Positions 43,525-52,130 of a DNA stretch of 56,685 nt are shown here, piece after piece. Both the position numbers and the translations under genes were made by a program. The stretch is from assembly GCF_002869965.1 (NCBI RefSeq), contig NZ_PEBS01000037.1, positions 1 to 56,685 on the forward strand, in the 5' to 3' direction. The DNA comes from Janthinobacterium sp. ROICE36. Lineage in GTDB: Bacteria > Pseudomonadota > Gammaproteobacteria > Burkholderiales > Burkholderiaceae_D. The notes under the pieces were generated by a model. It had not been told where the DNA came from. It searched no databases and worked only from the letters and a program-made list of their open reading frames with translations. Position 1 is the stretch's first letter, and each line of letters begins with the position of its first letter.

Positions 43525-44580
43525 TCAGCGCCCCTCGTGCGTCAGTTGCAGGAAGTGGTTCAGGATATGGAAGTGGTCTTCGAAGAATTGCTCCTCCATG
43601 GCCGGCAACGACGCCACGGGCACCCACTCTGCCAGCGCCGCATCGTCGGCCGCCTTCACCGCCGGCAGCTGGCGCGTCTTCAAGTCGAAATAATGCGCAT
43701 GCGTGATTGTGCGCCCGCGCTGGCTGCGGTCCGGGTGGTCGAACACGGCCACGCCGACCAGCGCCTCGACGAGGATGGGCGCCAGCACGCCCAGCTGGGT
43801 CTCTTCCGCCAGCTCGCGCAGGGCGCCCTGCAGCAAACGTTCGCGCGGCTCCAGGAAGCCGCCGGGCAAGGCCCATAAACCCTTGCCCGGATAGCCGCCA
43901 CGGCGCACGAGCAAGACGTGGCCGCCCGTCTGCACCAGCGCGTCGACGGTGGCGAATATGGGTGGATACGGCGCCGTGCGCCAGCGCGCCTTGTACGCTT
44001 CGATGGCGCGATATTCCTGCACCAGCGGCGCGTACCACGGCAACAAGGTCCATGCCTTCAGGTACTGGCCGATGGCCGCCGGCAGCAGCTGCGCCACGGC
44101 GCTCAGCGACACGTCCACGTCTTCCGCTTCGAACAACACGTTGCGAATCGCCGTCGCGCCTATGGGCGCGCCCGCATCGATCTCCAGATTGAGCAACTGC
44201 CACTGCGGGAAATGGTGCAGATAGTAACTGGTGGCGTCCTTGAAGCAAGCCACCAGGGTGACGCGCTGCGCCGCAGACACGGTGCCCGCCACGGCGCGCC
44301 GCACGGCATCGGCCCACAGAGCATCATCGTAGTAATCGCGCACGGCCACGTAATGCACGCGCGCGCGCTGCGCCTCGGGCAGCGTGGCGGCGATCATGGC
44401 GGCCCGCTCCTGCCACGTAAACGGGTTCTTCGGACTGCGCGCATGGAAGGCGGAACCGAGCACCACCACCACCTGGGCGGCGGTGGCCAGCGCCGTTTGC
44501 AGCAAGCCGGCATGACCGTTATGAAAAGGCTGGAAGCGGCCGATCAGGATGGCCGCGTCGGCGGAATAGGCTGTGGTCAT
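43525..44580 (-). CDS. nadM: Bifunctional NMN adenylyltransferase / Nudix hydrolase
   Basis: 351 residues. The N-terminal nucleotidyltransferase domain (1-175) carries GRFQPFHNGH with the HxGH active site and an ISSTxxR-like region (GATAIRNVL); it would make NAD from NMN and ATP. The C-terminal Nudix domain has an intact box (GGFLEPRERLLQGALRELAE then ETQLGV), like the ADP-ribose pyrophosphatase part of Francisella and cyanobacterial NadM-Nudix. Start at ATG 44580 sharing ATGA with nadE. Together with NadE it forms an NAD synthesis/salvage operon. Confidence 0.9.
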   Translation of the reverse strand: MTTAYSADAAILIGRFQPFHNGHAGLLQTALATAAQVVVVLGSAFHARSPKNPFTWQERAAMIAATLPEAQRARVHYVAVRDYYDDALWADAVRRAVAGTVSAAQRVTLVACFKDATSYYLHHFPQWQLLNLEIDAGAPIGATAIRNVLFEAEDVDVSLSAVAQLLPAAIGQYLKAWTLLPWYAPLVQEYRAIEAYKARWRTAPYPPIFATVDALVQTGGHVLLVRRGGYPGKGLWALPGGFLEPRERLLQGALRELAEETQLGVLAPILVEALVGVAVFDHPDRSQRGRTITHAHYFDLKTRQLPAVKAADDAALAEWVPVASLPAMEEQFFEDHFHILNHFLQLTHEGR

Positions 44581-46292
44581 GCGTCGTCTCCGGTGGGGTA
44601 ATGGGCGGCGATCGGCAATTGGCGCCCGCTGCCAAAGGCGCGCGAACGCACGCGGATGATGGGCGCCGCCTGGCGCCGTTTGTATTCGTTGCGGGCGACC
44701 ATGCCGAGAATGCGCCTCACCAGCGCCCGCCCCTCGTCCGTCTCGCGCAGCTGGTCGACCAGGATCAGCGCTTGCGCGCTTTCCTGCGCCGGCAAGCGAC
44801 GTCCCTCGATATGCCACTTTAAAATTTCATCGAGCACGGGATATGGCGGCAGGCTGTCCGTGTCGCGCTGGCCCGGCGCCAGTTCCGCCGACGGGGGTTT
44901 CTCCAGCACGGCGACGGGTATCAGTGCGCGCCCGGCGCTGGCGTTGAGATGGCGCGACAGGGCAAACACCTCGGTTTTATACAGGTCGCCGATCAGCCCC
45001 AGTCCCCCATTCGTGTCGCCGTACAGGGTGCAGTAGCCGACCGAGATTTCACTCTTGTTGCCGGTGGTGAGCAACAGGGCGCCAAACGCATTCGAGTATT
45101 CCATCAATATCGTGCCGCGCACTCTGGCCTGCAGGTTTTCCAGCGGCAGCCCCTGCAGCTTGCCGTCGAAAGCCCCCGCGTAGCCGGCTTCGTACTGCGC
45201 CACGATGTCGCGTATCGGATGCGTGTGCAGCGCGATGCCAAGATTGGCGCACAGGGCGACGGAATCGGTGACGGAGCCGGCGCTGGAAAAGACGGACGGC
45301 ATGGTGATGGCCACCACGTTGTCCGCGCCCAGCGCTTCGACGGCCAAGGCCAGGGTCAGCGCAGAATCGATGCGGCCCGAGCAGCCGACGACGACTTTCG
45401 TAAAGCCGCAGCGGCGCGCGTAGTCGCGCAAGCCCAGCACGATTTGGCGCCGCGCAAATTCCACGGCGGGAATGCCATCCGGATCGGGCACGGGGAAGGG
45501 CTGGCCATCGGGCTGCGCGAAACGGCCATCGGCAAAGCGCAGCAATGCAAAATCTTCGACGAAGCGGGCCGCCTCGAATTGCACGCCCAGGCTGGGCGAG
45601 ATGGCGAACGAGGCACCGTCGAACACGAGTTGATCCTGGCCGCCCACCTGGTTGACGAACAGCAGGGGCAGGTGCACGCGCTTGCAGGCGGCGCCAAACA
45701 CGGCGTGGCGCTGCGCGCGCTTGCCGATGTCGGACGGGCTGGCGTTGATGCTGACGACCAGGTCGGGCCGCGCCACGTGCAAGGCCTCGAAGGGGTTGAC
45801 GGCGTAGGCGCGGCCATCGTCGTTCCAGCCATCCTCGCAAATCATGAAGCCCACCTTGCAGCCGGCGATGGACATGGTGCAGGCGCCGGGCGGGCCCGGC
45901 TCAAAATGGCGGCCCTCGTCGAAGATGCCGTACGTCGGCAGCAGCTGCTTGTAGTATTCGGCCACGATATGCCCGTCACGCATCGCCAGCAGGGCGTTAT
46001 ACAGGGGCTTGCCGACGCCGGAGTTGGGCCGCGCGGTGCCGATGACGGTGACGAGTTGCGGCCAGCGCGTGGACGCTTCCAGCAGCTTATCCAGCGCCTG
46101 CTGCATGGCGCGCAGGAAGGCGGCATCCTCGAACAGGTCGCCCGGGTAATACGCGCACAGCGACAGTTCGGGGCACACCAGCAAGTCGGCGCCACTGCTG
46201 CTGGCGCGCTGCATGCGCGCGACGATGGCGGCAACATTGGCGTCGAAGTCGCCCACGGTGGGATTCAGCTGGGCGAGGGCGATGGTCAGCAT
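44577..46292 (-). CDS. nadE: Glutamine-dependent NAD synthetase, with altered PP-loop
   Basis: 571-residue two-domain enzyme converting nicotinate adenine dinucleotide to NAD. The N-terminal nitrilase-like glutaminase has Glu (CPELSLCAYYPGDLFED), Lys (YYKQLLPTYGIFDEGRHF) and Cys (MICEDGWND). The C-terminal synthetase has the ATP-pyrophosphatase loop, but it reads GCSGRIDSALT where the family has SGG[IV]DS: the second Gly is Arg (CGC for GGC). Other blocks are normal (LLTTGNKSEISVGYCTLYGD, then GLGLIGDLYKT). AAAGGATC precedes the ATG. The substitution could impair activity; it may be a recent mutation or sequencing error. Confidence 0.9.
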   Translation of the reverse strand: MLTIALAQLNPTVGDFDANVAAIVARMQRASSSGADLLVCPELSLCAYYPGDLFEDAAFLRAMQQALDKLLEASTRWPQLVTVIGTARPNSGVGKPLYNALLAMRDGHIVAEYYKQLLPTYGIFDEGRHFEPGPPGACTMSIAGCKVGFMICEDGWNDDGRAYAVNPFEALHVARPDLVVSINASPSDIGKRAQRHAVFGAACKRVHLPLLFVNQVGGQDQLVFDGASFAISPSLGVQFEAARFVEDFALLRFADGRFAQPDGQPFPVPDPDGIPAVEFARRQIVLGLRDYARRCGFTKVVVGCSGRIDSALTLALAVEALGADNVVAITMPSVFSSAGSVTDSVALCANLGIALHTHPIRDIVAQYEAGYAGAFDGKLQGLPLENLQARVRGTILMEYSNAFGALLLTTGNKSEISVGYCTLYGDTNGGLGLIGDLYKTEVFALSRHLNASAGRALIPVAVLEKPPSAELAPGQRDTDSLPPYPVLDEILKWHIEGRRLPAQESAQALILVDQLRETDEGRALVRRILGMVARNEYKRRQAAPIIRVRSRAFGSGRQLPIAAHYPTGDDA

Positions 46293-46386
46293 GGTGATCC
46301 TTTATTGCTTACGCTTGAAACCTCTATCCTGCCTGAAAACGTTTCTGATGGTACTGATGCAATCGTGCAAGCCTGCCGATCGCGTG

Positions 46387-46899
46387 CTACAAGGTCTTCA
46401 GCCAGGCCCGCAAGCGCGTGCGCGCATTCGCATACGGCGACGCCGTATTGAACTGGATCATGCGTCCCATCGTGTAATGCGTGTACCAGGGCTGGCCATA
46501 CAGCTGCGCATCGTCGTGCGCCTCGATCAGCGCCAGCAACTGGTCTTTCGCCTGCTGCAGGCGTTGCAGCAAGTCTTCCATGCTGAGTTCAGCATAGTCC
46601 GCATAGAAGCGCTGCGCCAGTGGCCCCAGAGCGTTCCACGTGAAACCTTCTGCGGGAAAGGCGATGTCCTCGATGCGTTTACCGTCGCGCAGCTGCGCGT
46701 GCCAGTGCAAGACCAGCTCGTTCCAGCCCACCAGGTAGGCGAGCAAATCACACACGCTCATGCGCGTGCCCTTCACTTGCCCCTCCAGCACGGGTGCGCG
46801 CGCCAAGGCCGGTGGCACGCGCGCCAGCTCCTGCGCCAGCTTGGCGTACGTGGTACTAATCGCCTCGACCAGTTCTTGCTTGCTGTTCGGAATCGCCAT
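46387..46899 (-). CDS. ClbS/DfsB family four-helix protein
   Basis: 170-residue protein of the ClbS/DfsB (DinB-like) family: VCDLLAYLVGWNELVLHWH, EGFTWNALGPLAQRFYADY, and YTMGRMIQFNTASPYANAR are recognisable. ClbS protects producers against colibactin; most other members have unknown roles, often in stress or toxin defence. The start ATG 46899 overlaps the stop of the ArsR-rhodanese gene by one base (TGATG), so they form one operon. Confidence 0.85.
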   Translation of the reverse strand: MAIPNSKQELVEAISTTYAKLAQELARVPPALARAPVLEGQVKGTRMSVCDLLAYLVGWNELVLHWHAQLRDGKRIEDIAFPAEGFTWNALGPLAQRFYADYAELSMEDLLQRLQQAKDQLLALIEAHDDAQLYGQPWYTHYTMGRMIQFNTASPYANARTRLRAWLKTL

Positions 46900-47543
46900 C
46901 ACACCGCCTTGACGACAGGCAAGCCGGCCGCCTGCCAGTCGTCGTAGCCGCTGCCGAGACGGCGCGCATGCAAGCCGTGCTGGCGCAAAGCCGCCACCGC
47001 CTGCACGGACAATACACAATACGGGCCACGGCAATACGCGGCGATGTCCTGGTGTGGCGGCAATTCCGCGAAGCGGCGCTGCAAGTCATCAAAAGGAATA
47101 TTGATCGCACCGGGCAAGTGGCCGGCAGCGAATTCCCGCGCGGGCCGCACGTCGAGCACGGTGATGCTGGCTTCGCGCATGCGTTCCAGCAGCTCCTCGC
47201 CCGTGAGCGCTTCCACGTGGTCGCCCCGGCTCAGCGCCTGCAATTCGCTGCGCTGATGCTGCGCATACACATCCAGCGCGGCCAGCAACTGCATGACAGG
47301 GCCGCTGCCCAGCCGGTACAGCATGCGCTTGCCGTCGCGCCGCGCCTGCACGAAGCCGGCGCGCCGCAGCTGCTGCAAATGCTGCGAGGTATTCGCCACG
47401 GACAGGCCCGTCAACGCCACCAGTTGCTCCACCGCATATTCGCCGTGCGCGATCTGCTCGAGCAGGCGCAGGCGCGGTGCACTGCCTAAAATATGGGCAA
47501 ACCCGGAGGAACCGGTGAGCAATTCGATATCAGCATTTTTCAT
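46899..47543 (-). CDS. ArsR-type regulator fused to a rhodanese domain
   Basis: 214 residues. Residues 1-95 are an ArsR winged helix (LRLLEQIAHGEYAVEQLVAL, TGLSVANTSQHLQQLRRAGF); residues 115-210 are a rhodanese with a single active-site Cys in AYCRGPYCVLS. Such fusions are thought to sense sulphane sulphur or thiol stress and repress their own region; this is inference here. I start at ATG 47543 (MKNADIELLTG), though no strong ribosome site is seen. It is divergent from a DUF2938 gene across a 54-bp palindrome and is coupled to the DfsB-like gene. Confidence 0.87.
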   Translation of the reverse strand: MKNADIELLTGSSGFAHILGSAPRLRLLEQIAHGEYAVEQLVALTGLSVANTSQHLQQLRRAGFVQARRDGKRMLYRLGSGPVMQLLAALDVYAQHQRSELQALSRGDHVEALTGEELLERMREASITVLDVRPAREFAAGHLPGAINIPFDDLQRRFAELPPHQDIAAYCRGPYCVLSVQAVAALRQHGLHARRLGSGYDDWQAAGLPVVKAV

Positions 47544-47552
47544 TGACACGAT

Positions 47553-47606
47553 GCTAGCACCCTTATAACATTCAATCAATCAATTGAATGTTATAGGGGT
47601 GCTAGC
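47553..47606. promoter_or_regulatory. 54-bp near-perfect palindrome, probable shared ArsR operator
   Basis: Arms 47553-47576 and 47583-47606 are inverted repeats matching at 23 of 24 positions, with a 6-bp spacer CAATCA. The inner part contains ATTCAAT and ATTGAAT around the centre, the usual shape of ArsR-family sites, and each arm contains TTATA-type promoter sequence. It fills almost the whole space between the ArsR-rhodanese and DUF2938 start codons, so one element would control both directions. Confidence 0.75.
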
Positions 47607-47607
47607 G

Positions 47608-48096
47608 ATGCAACTATTCTGGCTTGATGCCATGGCGATCGGCGTAGGCGCGACGGCGGTGATGGATGTGTGGGCGGTGGCGTTAAAGCGCTTCTGGTGC
47701 ATCCCCTCGCTGAACTTTGCAATGGTGGGACGCTGGCTCGGCCATCTGCCGCGCGGCACGGTGACGCATGCCAACATCGCCCAGGCGGCGCCCGTGCGCG
47801 ATGAAGCCATCCTGGGCTGGACCGCCCATTACGTGATCGGCGTGCTGTTTGCGGCCATATTGCTGGCGCTGGTGGGACAGGGGTGGTTGCAACAGCCGAC
47901 GTTCGCGCCGGCGCTGCTGGCGGGCCTCGTGAGCGTGGCCGCGCCGTTTTGCATCTTGCAGCCGGGCATGGGTGCCGGCCTGGCCGCCAGCAAGACGCCG
48001 CATCCGACGCCCGCCCGCCTGCGCAGCCTGATGGCCCACACGGCGTTCGGCATCGGCCTGTACCTGGCAGCCCTGCTGTGGTCGACGGTGCGTTAA
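47608..48096 (+). CDS. DUF2938 family membrane protein
   Basis: 162-residue inner-membrane protein with four hydrophobic helices (AMAIGVGATAVMDVWAVAL, HYVIGVLFAAILLALVGQ, LLAGLVSVAAPFCILQPGMG, AFGIGLYLAALLW). The segments WCIPSLNFAMVGRWLGHLPRG and GAGLAASKTPHP are typical of DUF2938. Function unknown; often near sulphur or redox regulators, and here divergent from an ArsR-rhodanese. Start ATG 47608 lies inside the palindrome's edge, with AGGGG upstream. Its end overlaps the convergent channel gene by four bases. Confidence 0.82.
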   Translation: MQLFWLDAMAIGVGATAVMDVWAVALKRFWCIPSLNFAMVGRWLGHLPRGTVTHANIAQAAPVRDEAILGWTAHYVIGVLFAAILLALVGQGWLQQPTFAPALLAGLVSVAAPFCILQPGMGAGLAASKTPHPTPARLRSLMAHTAFGIGLYLAALLWSTVR

Positions 48097-50558
48097 GACG
48101 TCAGCGGCGGTACCGGTGCAGGCGCCGGGGCCGCTGCCACCGCTGAAATGGGCGGTGCCTCGGGCTGTGCCGGTACGCTGCTCAGTACCATGGTGCTGGG
48201 CTTGGAAATCGGCATGTTCGCCGCGTGCAGGCGCTTGAGCAAGTCGAACAGCAGATTGCTGCGCACGCCATACGCCAGGCGCGGTGAACCCACATAGCCG
48301 GTGGCGTTGAACATCAGGTAGCCATTGTCGATGCCATCGAGCTGCACGCTGGGCGCCGGCGTGTCCAGCACGTCGTGATTCTCGACAAAGGCGGCCAGGA
48401 TCAGCGCGCGCGCCTCGTCCGCATCGGTGGACAGGGGCAGCGGCAGTTTCAGCTGCACCAGTCCCAGGGGATTGGCGTGCGTGACGTTGCGCACCGTCTT
48501 GGTGATGAATTCCGAGTTCGGCACGATCACCGTGGAACGGTCACCCAGCTGAATTTCCGTGGCGCGCACATTGATGCGGCGGATATCGCCTTCGACGCCG
48601 CCCAGCGAGACCCAGTCGCCCACTTTCACGGGGCGCTCGGCCAGCAGGATCAGGCCGGACACGAAGTTCTGCACCACCGCCTGCAAACCAAAACCGATAC
48701 CCACCGACAAGGCCGACGCCACCCACGCGATGCGTTCCAGGCCGATGCCGGCCGCCGACAGCGCCAGCGCCACAGCCGTCACGCCGCCGATATAACCGAA
48801 CAGGGTGAGGAAGGACATCTGCATGCCAGCGTCCAGGTTCGTCGTCGGCAAATAGCTGTTTTGCAGCCAGCGCTTGAACAGGCCCAGCGCCACAAAGCCC
48901 AGCACCAGCACCAGCAGCGCCTGGATCACGGTGGCAGGGCGGATCGCCACCTCGCCGATGGCCAAGCCATCCTGCAGCTTGCCGACGCGCTGGAACAGCT
49001 CACCCGGACCTTCGCCGAACGGCGCCAGCAGCAGCATCAACGCCAGCAGCACGACGATGGCGCGGCCAATGCCCGACAGCAGCACGGCCGCCTGGTCGCG
49101 CGCCTTGGGCGTGGCCAGCACGGGGTTGACGGCGTCCGGCGGCGGCGGGGTGGAGGCCAGCAGCATGCAGATATCGTCCAGCAATACCGTCAACAGATAA
49201 GTGCTGCACACCACCACCATGACCCAGGCGATTTGCTTGGTGACAAAACTGCCAAAGGCCACATAACCGATCAACAGACTGACCAGGCTCGATGCCAGCG
49301 TCAGCCACAGCAGCAGCACCACGCCGCGCAACCACAGCGGGGTGACAGGCGAAGCGGGGTCGGCAGCGCGCACCTGGCGCCAGCAACGCTCGGCGCGCAT
49401 CAAGCCAAAGGCCACCGTCATGCTCAGCACCAACGCCACGATGCAGTTGATGGCCACGGCCGTCGACAGGCCCGCATTGATGACGATGGAGACGCGTTCG
49501 GCCGTCCACACCAGCACCACGACCAGCGCAAACACGGTGGGGTATTGGCGCATGCGGTGCGCCAGCGCATCGGATAGCGGCAGCAGGCGCCACGAGGCGC
49601 GGTTCGGCGACAGCAGCGCATAGCCCAGGCCGGCCGTGAAACCGGCGAAGCAGATGATGCCGATCAAACTGCTCAAGAATACATCCGTCTTGTCGGAAAC
49701 ATTGCCATCCCAGCGCAAGCCCAGCGCCAGCAATTCGGCCACCAGGCCCGGCGTGGCCAGTGCCAGCAGCAACACGGCCAGCGCATGCAGCGAACGGCGC
49801 AGGCGGCCATGCGGCACGCGCGTGGAAGTGAGCAACAGCAAATAACGCGAAACCCACACGCTGGCTGCCAGCAACAGCACGATGGCGGCCAGGATGCCGC
49901 CCCAGACGGACTGGGGCGTCTCGCGCGCCGCGTCGACCAGTTCCTGGCCCAGCGTGTGCAGGCGCTGCATATTTTGCGGCAACTCCGCATGCAACTGTTT
50001 CCAGAAGGAACTGGCAAGGATGGAGGCCGTGCGCTCACCCAGGCGCGCCTGCAACTGCGCGCGGCGCACCGTCGACACTTGCTCGGACGCCTGCGTGGCT
50101 TCAACCGACAATAGGCGCGCCAGTTTTACCTGCGCATCGAGCGCGCTGCTGGTGCGGTCCAGCTGTCCGCGTTGCACCGCCACATCGGGGGCATCCTTGG
50201 TGCCTGCCGCCGGCTTGCCCAGTTCGGCCAGGCGCGCCTGCACGCTGGCCAGCATCGGCTCCAGCGTCGCCGCCACCTTGTCCGCGTCGGCAGTGGCCGC
50301 CAGCGCATCGGCCTTCATCTGCGACAGGGTCGCGTCAGGCACATCGGCGTCGCCGTCAAGCGTCTTCTGGATGGCCGTAATCTGCTTGCGCAAGCCATCG
50401 AGGCGCTGGTCGGCCGTGACGGCGTCGTCGTCGGGCTGCGCCCAGGCAGGGACGGCCGACAGTGAGCAGGCCAGCAGCAGGATCAATAGCAGCGGCAATA
50501 GCCAGCCACGCCAGTGCGGGCGCATGGAAAAAAAATGGGGGGTACGGAAAGAAATCAT
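48093..50558 (-). CDS. Large MscS-family mechanosensitive channel (DUF3772 type)
   Basis: 821 residues. Signal peptide (LLPLLLILLLACSLSAVPAWA), a helical periplasmic domain of the DUF3772 type (about 45-190), about ten membrane helices and a C-terminal MscS core. The pore-lining helix is ASALSVGIGFGLQAVVQNFVSG, followed by the beta domain GDWVSLGGVEGDIRRINVRA and the VPNSEFI motif. It would release solutes on hypo-osmotic shock. Start ATG 50558 after AGGA; an alternative ATG at 50525 has none. The C-terminus ends in a Pro/Ala-rich tail. Confidence 0.9.
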   Translation of the reverse strand: MISFRTPHFFSMRPHWRGWLLPLLLILLLACSLSAVPAWAQPDDDAVTADQRLDGLRKQITAIQKTLDGDADVPDATLSQMKADALAATADADKVAATLEPMLASVQARLAELGKPAAGTKDAPDVAVQRGQLDRTSSALDAQVKLARLLSVEATQASEQVSTVRRAQLQARLGERTASILASSFWKQLHAELPQNMQRLHTLGQELVDAARETPQSVWGGILAAIVLLLAASVWVSRYLLLLTSTRVPHGRLRRSLHALAVLLLALATPGLVAELLALGLRWDGNVSDKTDVFLSSLIGIICFAGFTAGLGYALLSPNRASWRLLPLSDALAHRMRQYPTVFALVVVLVWTAERVSIVINAGLSTAVAINCIVALVLSMTVAFGLMRAERCWRQVRAADPASPVTPLWLRGVVLLLWLTLASSLVSLLIGYVAFGSFVTKQIAWVMVVVCSTYLLTVLLDDICMLLASTPPPPDAVNPVLATPKARDQAAVLLSGIGRAIVVLLALMLLLAPFGEGPGELFQRVGKLQDGLAIGEVAIRPATVIQALLVLVLGFVALGLFKRWLQNSYLPTTNLDAGMQMSFLTLFGYIGGVTAVALALSAAGIGLERIAWVASALSVGIGFGLQAVVQNFVSGLILLAERPVKVGDWVSLGGVEGDIRRINVRATEIQLGDRSTVIVPNSEFITKTVRNVTHANPLGLVQLKLPLPLSTDADEARALILAAFVENHDVLDTPAPSVQLDGIDNGYLMFNATGYVGSPRLAYGVRSNLLFDLLKRLHAANMPISKPSTMVLSSVPAQPEAPPISAVAAAPAPAPVPPLTS

Positions 50559-51081
50559 GCGGTCCTATCGGCCAGGTCAATACGGGTGAAAGCGAGACAG
50601 CATCGCGCCAGCAGGCGCAGCGGCTGCAGCGGCCGGCACCGGGGCGATGGGTATTGCGGGGTTGCTGAACTGTACGGCAAACAGTGACAGCCTAGCGCAC
50701 TCCAGCGATAGATGGCGGAAATTTTCGTGCGGCAAGAAGTTGGGGATTGTAGATGAAGTGATAACAAACATATCCGCGCAACCACGCCGTCCTGTTCGAC
50801 CTGGACGAGCATTGCTGCCTCTCGCCCGCGTTCGATGTCGTGCCGGATACGCATGGGGGAGCGGTTGAGGGTAATGCTGAGGGTATTGGCAAGACAGAGG
50901 CATACAGCGGTTTTTAAGCCCCGTCTACTCATTGCCGCTCCCGGCGCGCAATATCGTGCTGGCGTAAAACAATCGATGACGCCCGTGCCAAGGCATACGT
51001 CGTGACGTCATCCTGTAGCCAGGAACCGTTCCGCCAAGTACGGCAAGGCAAAACGCACCGGCTCGGTATTTCACCCGCCGG
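50559..51081. other. Long intergenic region between mscS and mesD
   Basis: This 523-bp stretch holds no complete gene that I can support. It should contain the mscS promoter near its left end. At 50765-50917 it contains a HipA-like remnant (listed separately). The remaining minus-strand open frames have low-complexity or unrecognisable translations. Confidence 0.6.
50765..50917 (+). pseudogene. hipA: HipA-like toxin kinase remnant
   Basis: Between an in-frame TAA at 50762 and a TAA at 50915, the plus-strand frame reads PRNHAVLFDLDEHCCLSPAF and then DVVPDTHGG. The pattern PRNHA...LSPAFDVVP is the hallmark of the C-terminal part of HipA-type Ser/Thr kinases (catalytic-loop Asn and the metal-binding Asp). 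Only about 50 codons remain, without start or partner hipB. Recognition is by motif, so moderate confidence. Confidence 0.55.
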
Positions 51082-52107
51082 CTAGGAGAGTTCTCTGCGG
51101 ATGATGTCTGCGCCTGCACTGAGCGCATGTAGTTTGCCTCTTGCTACCCGACGAGATAGGGGCGCCATGCCACAGTTGGTGCTCGGGTAGAGCTTGTCGG
51201 CATCGACAAAGCGCAGCGCTTCGCGCAGGGTGTTGGCGACTTCCTCCGGCGTTTCAATGGTATTGCTTGCCACGTCGATGGCCCCGACCATCACTTTTTT
51301 GCCGCGAATGAGTTCAATCAGGTCGATGGGAACACGCGCGTTATGGCATTCCAGCGAGATGATGTCGATATTCGATTGCTGCAGCTTGGGGAAAGATTCT
51401 TCATATTGGCGCCACTCGGAACCCAGCGTATTTTTCCAATCCGTATTGGCTTTGATGCCGTAACCATAGCAAATATGCACGGCAGTTTCGCATTTGAGCC
51501 CTTCAATCGCCCTTTCCAAGGTAGCAATTCCCCAATCATTCACCTCATCAAAGAAAACATTGAATGCGGGTTCGTCAAACTGGATGATGTCGACGCCGGC
51601 AGCATCCAATTCCCTGGCTTCCTGATTGAGGATCTTGGCAAATTCCCAAGCCAGTTTTTCGCGGCTTTTATAATGGCTGTCATACAGCGTATCGATCATC
51701 GTCATCGGACCCGGCAGCGCCCATTTGATCGGCTGCGTGGTTTGCTGACGTAAGAACCTGGCGTCTTCCACAAAAACCGGCTTAGTGCGGCTCACGGCGC
51801 CCACGACTGTCGGCACGCTCGCATCGTAGCGGTCACGAATCCTGACGGTCTCGCGTTTGTCAAAATCGACTCCGCTCAGATGCTCAATGAAGGTGGTGAC
51901 AAAATGCTGGCGGGTCTGCTCGCCGTCACTGACAATATCGATGCCTGCCTGCTGCTGTTCCTGCAGCGACAAACGTAAAGCATCTTGCTTGCCCTCGATT
52001 AATTCCTCGTCCTGTAATTTCCAGGGCGACCAGAGTTTTTCAGGCTGCGCAAGCCAGGAAGGTTTGGGCAAGCTGCCGGCGGTGGAAGTAGGCAATAATT
52101 TTTTCAT
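51082..52107 (-). CDS. mesD: Folate-independent methionine synthase MesD (core MetE)
   Basis: 341-residue protein equal to the C-terminal catalytic barrel of cobalamin-independent MetE only; the folate-binding N-terminal half of MetE is absent. Zinc ligands are conserved: His and Cys in AVHICYGYG, Glu in ISLECHNA, and Cys in STNCGMAPLSRR; IQFDEPAF is also typical. Adjacent DUF1852 (MesX) identifies it as the MesD family of folate-independent methionine synthases, reported to need MesX and oxygen; the methyl donor is not known to me. It is last in a three-gene operon, 23 bp after mesX. Confidence 0.87.
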   Translation of the reverse strand: MKKLLPTSTAGSLPKPSWLAQPEKLWSPWKLQDEELIEGKQDALRLSLQEQQQAGIDIVSDGEQTRQHFVTTFIEHLSGVDFDKRETVRIRDRYDASVPTVVGAVSRTKPVFVEDARFLRQQTTQPIKWALPGPMTMIDTLYDSHYKSREKLAWEFAKILNQEARELDAAGVDIIQFDEPAFNVFFDEVNDWGIATLERAIEGLKCETAVHICYGYGIKANTDWKNTLGSEWRQYEESFPKLQQSNIDIISLECHNARVPIDLIELIRGKKVMVGAIDVASNTIETPEEVANTLREALRFVDADKLYPSTNCGMAPLSRRVARGKLHALSAGADIIRRELS

Positions 52108-52130
52108 GATGGTGATTTCGTGTATTGTGA

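Noticed and set aside
50555..50932. 125-codon minus-strand open frame between mscS and mesD
   Set aside because: No family resemblance or ribosome site; overlaps the HipA-like remnant, which has recognisable motifs on the other strand.
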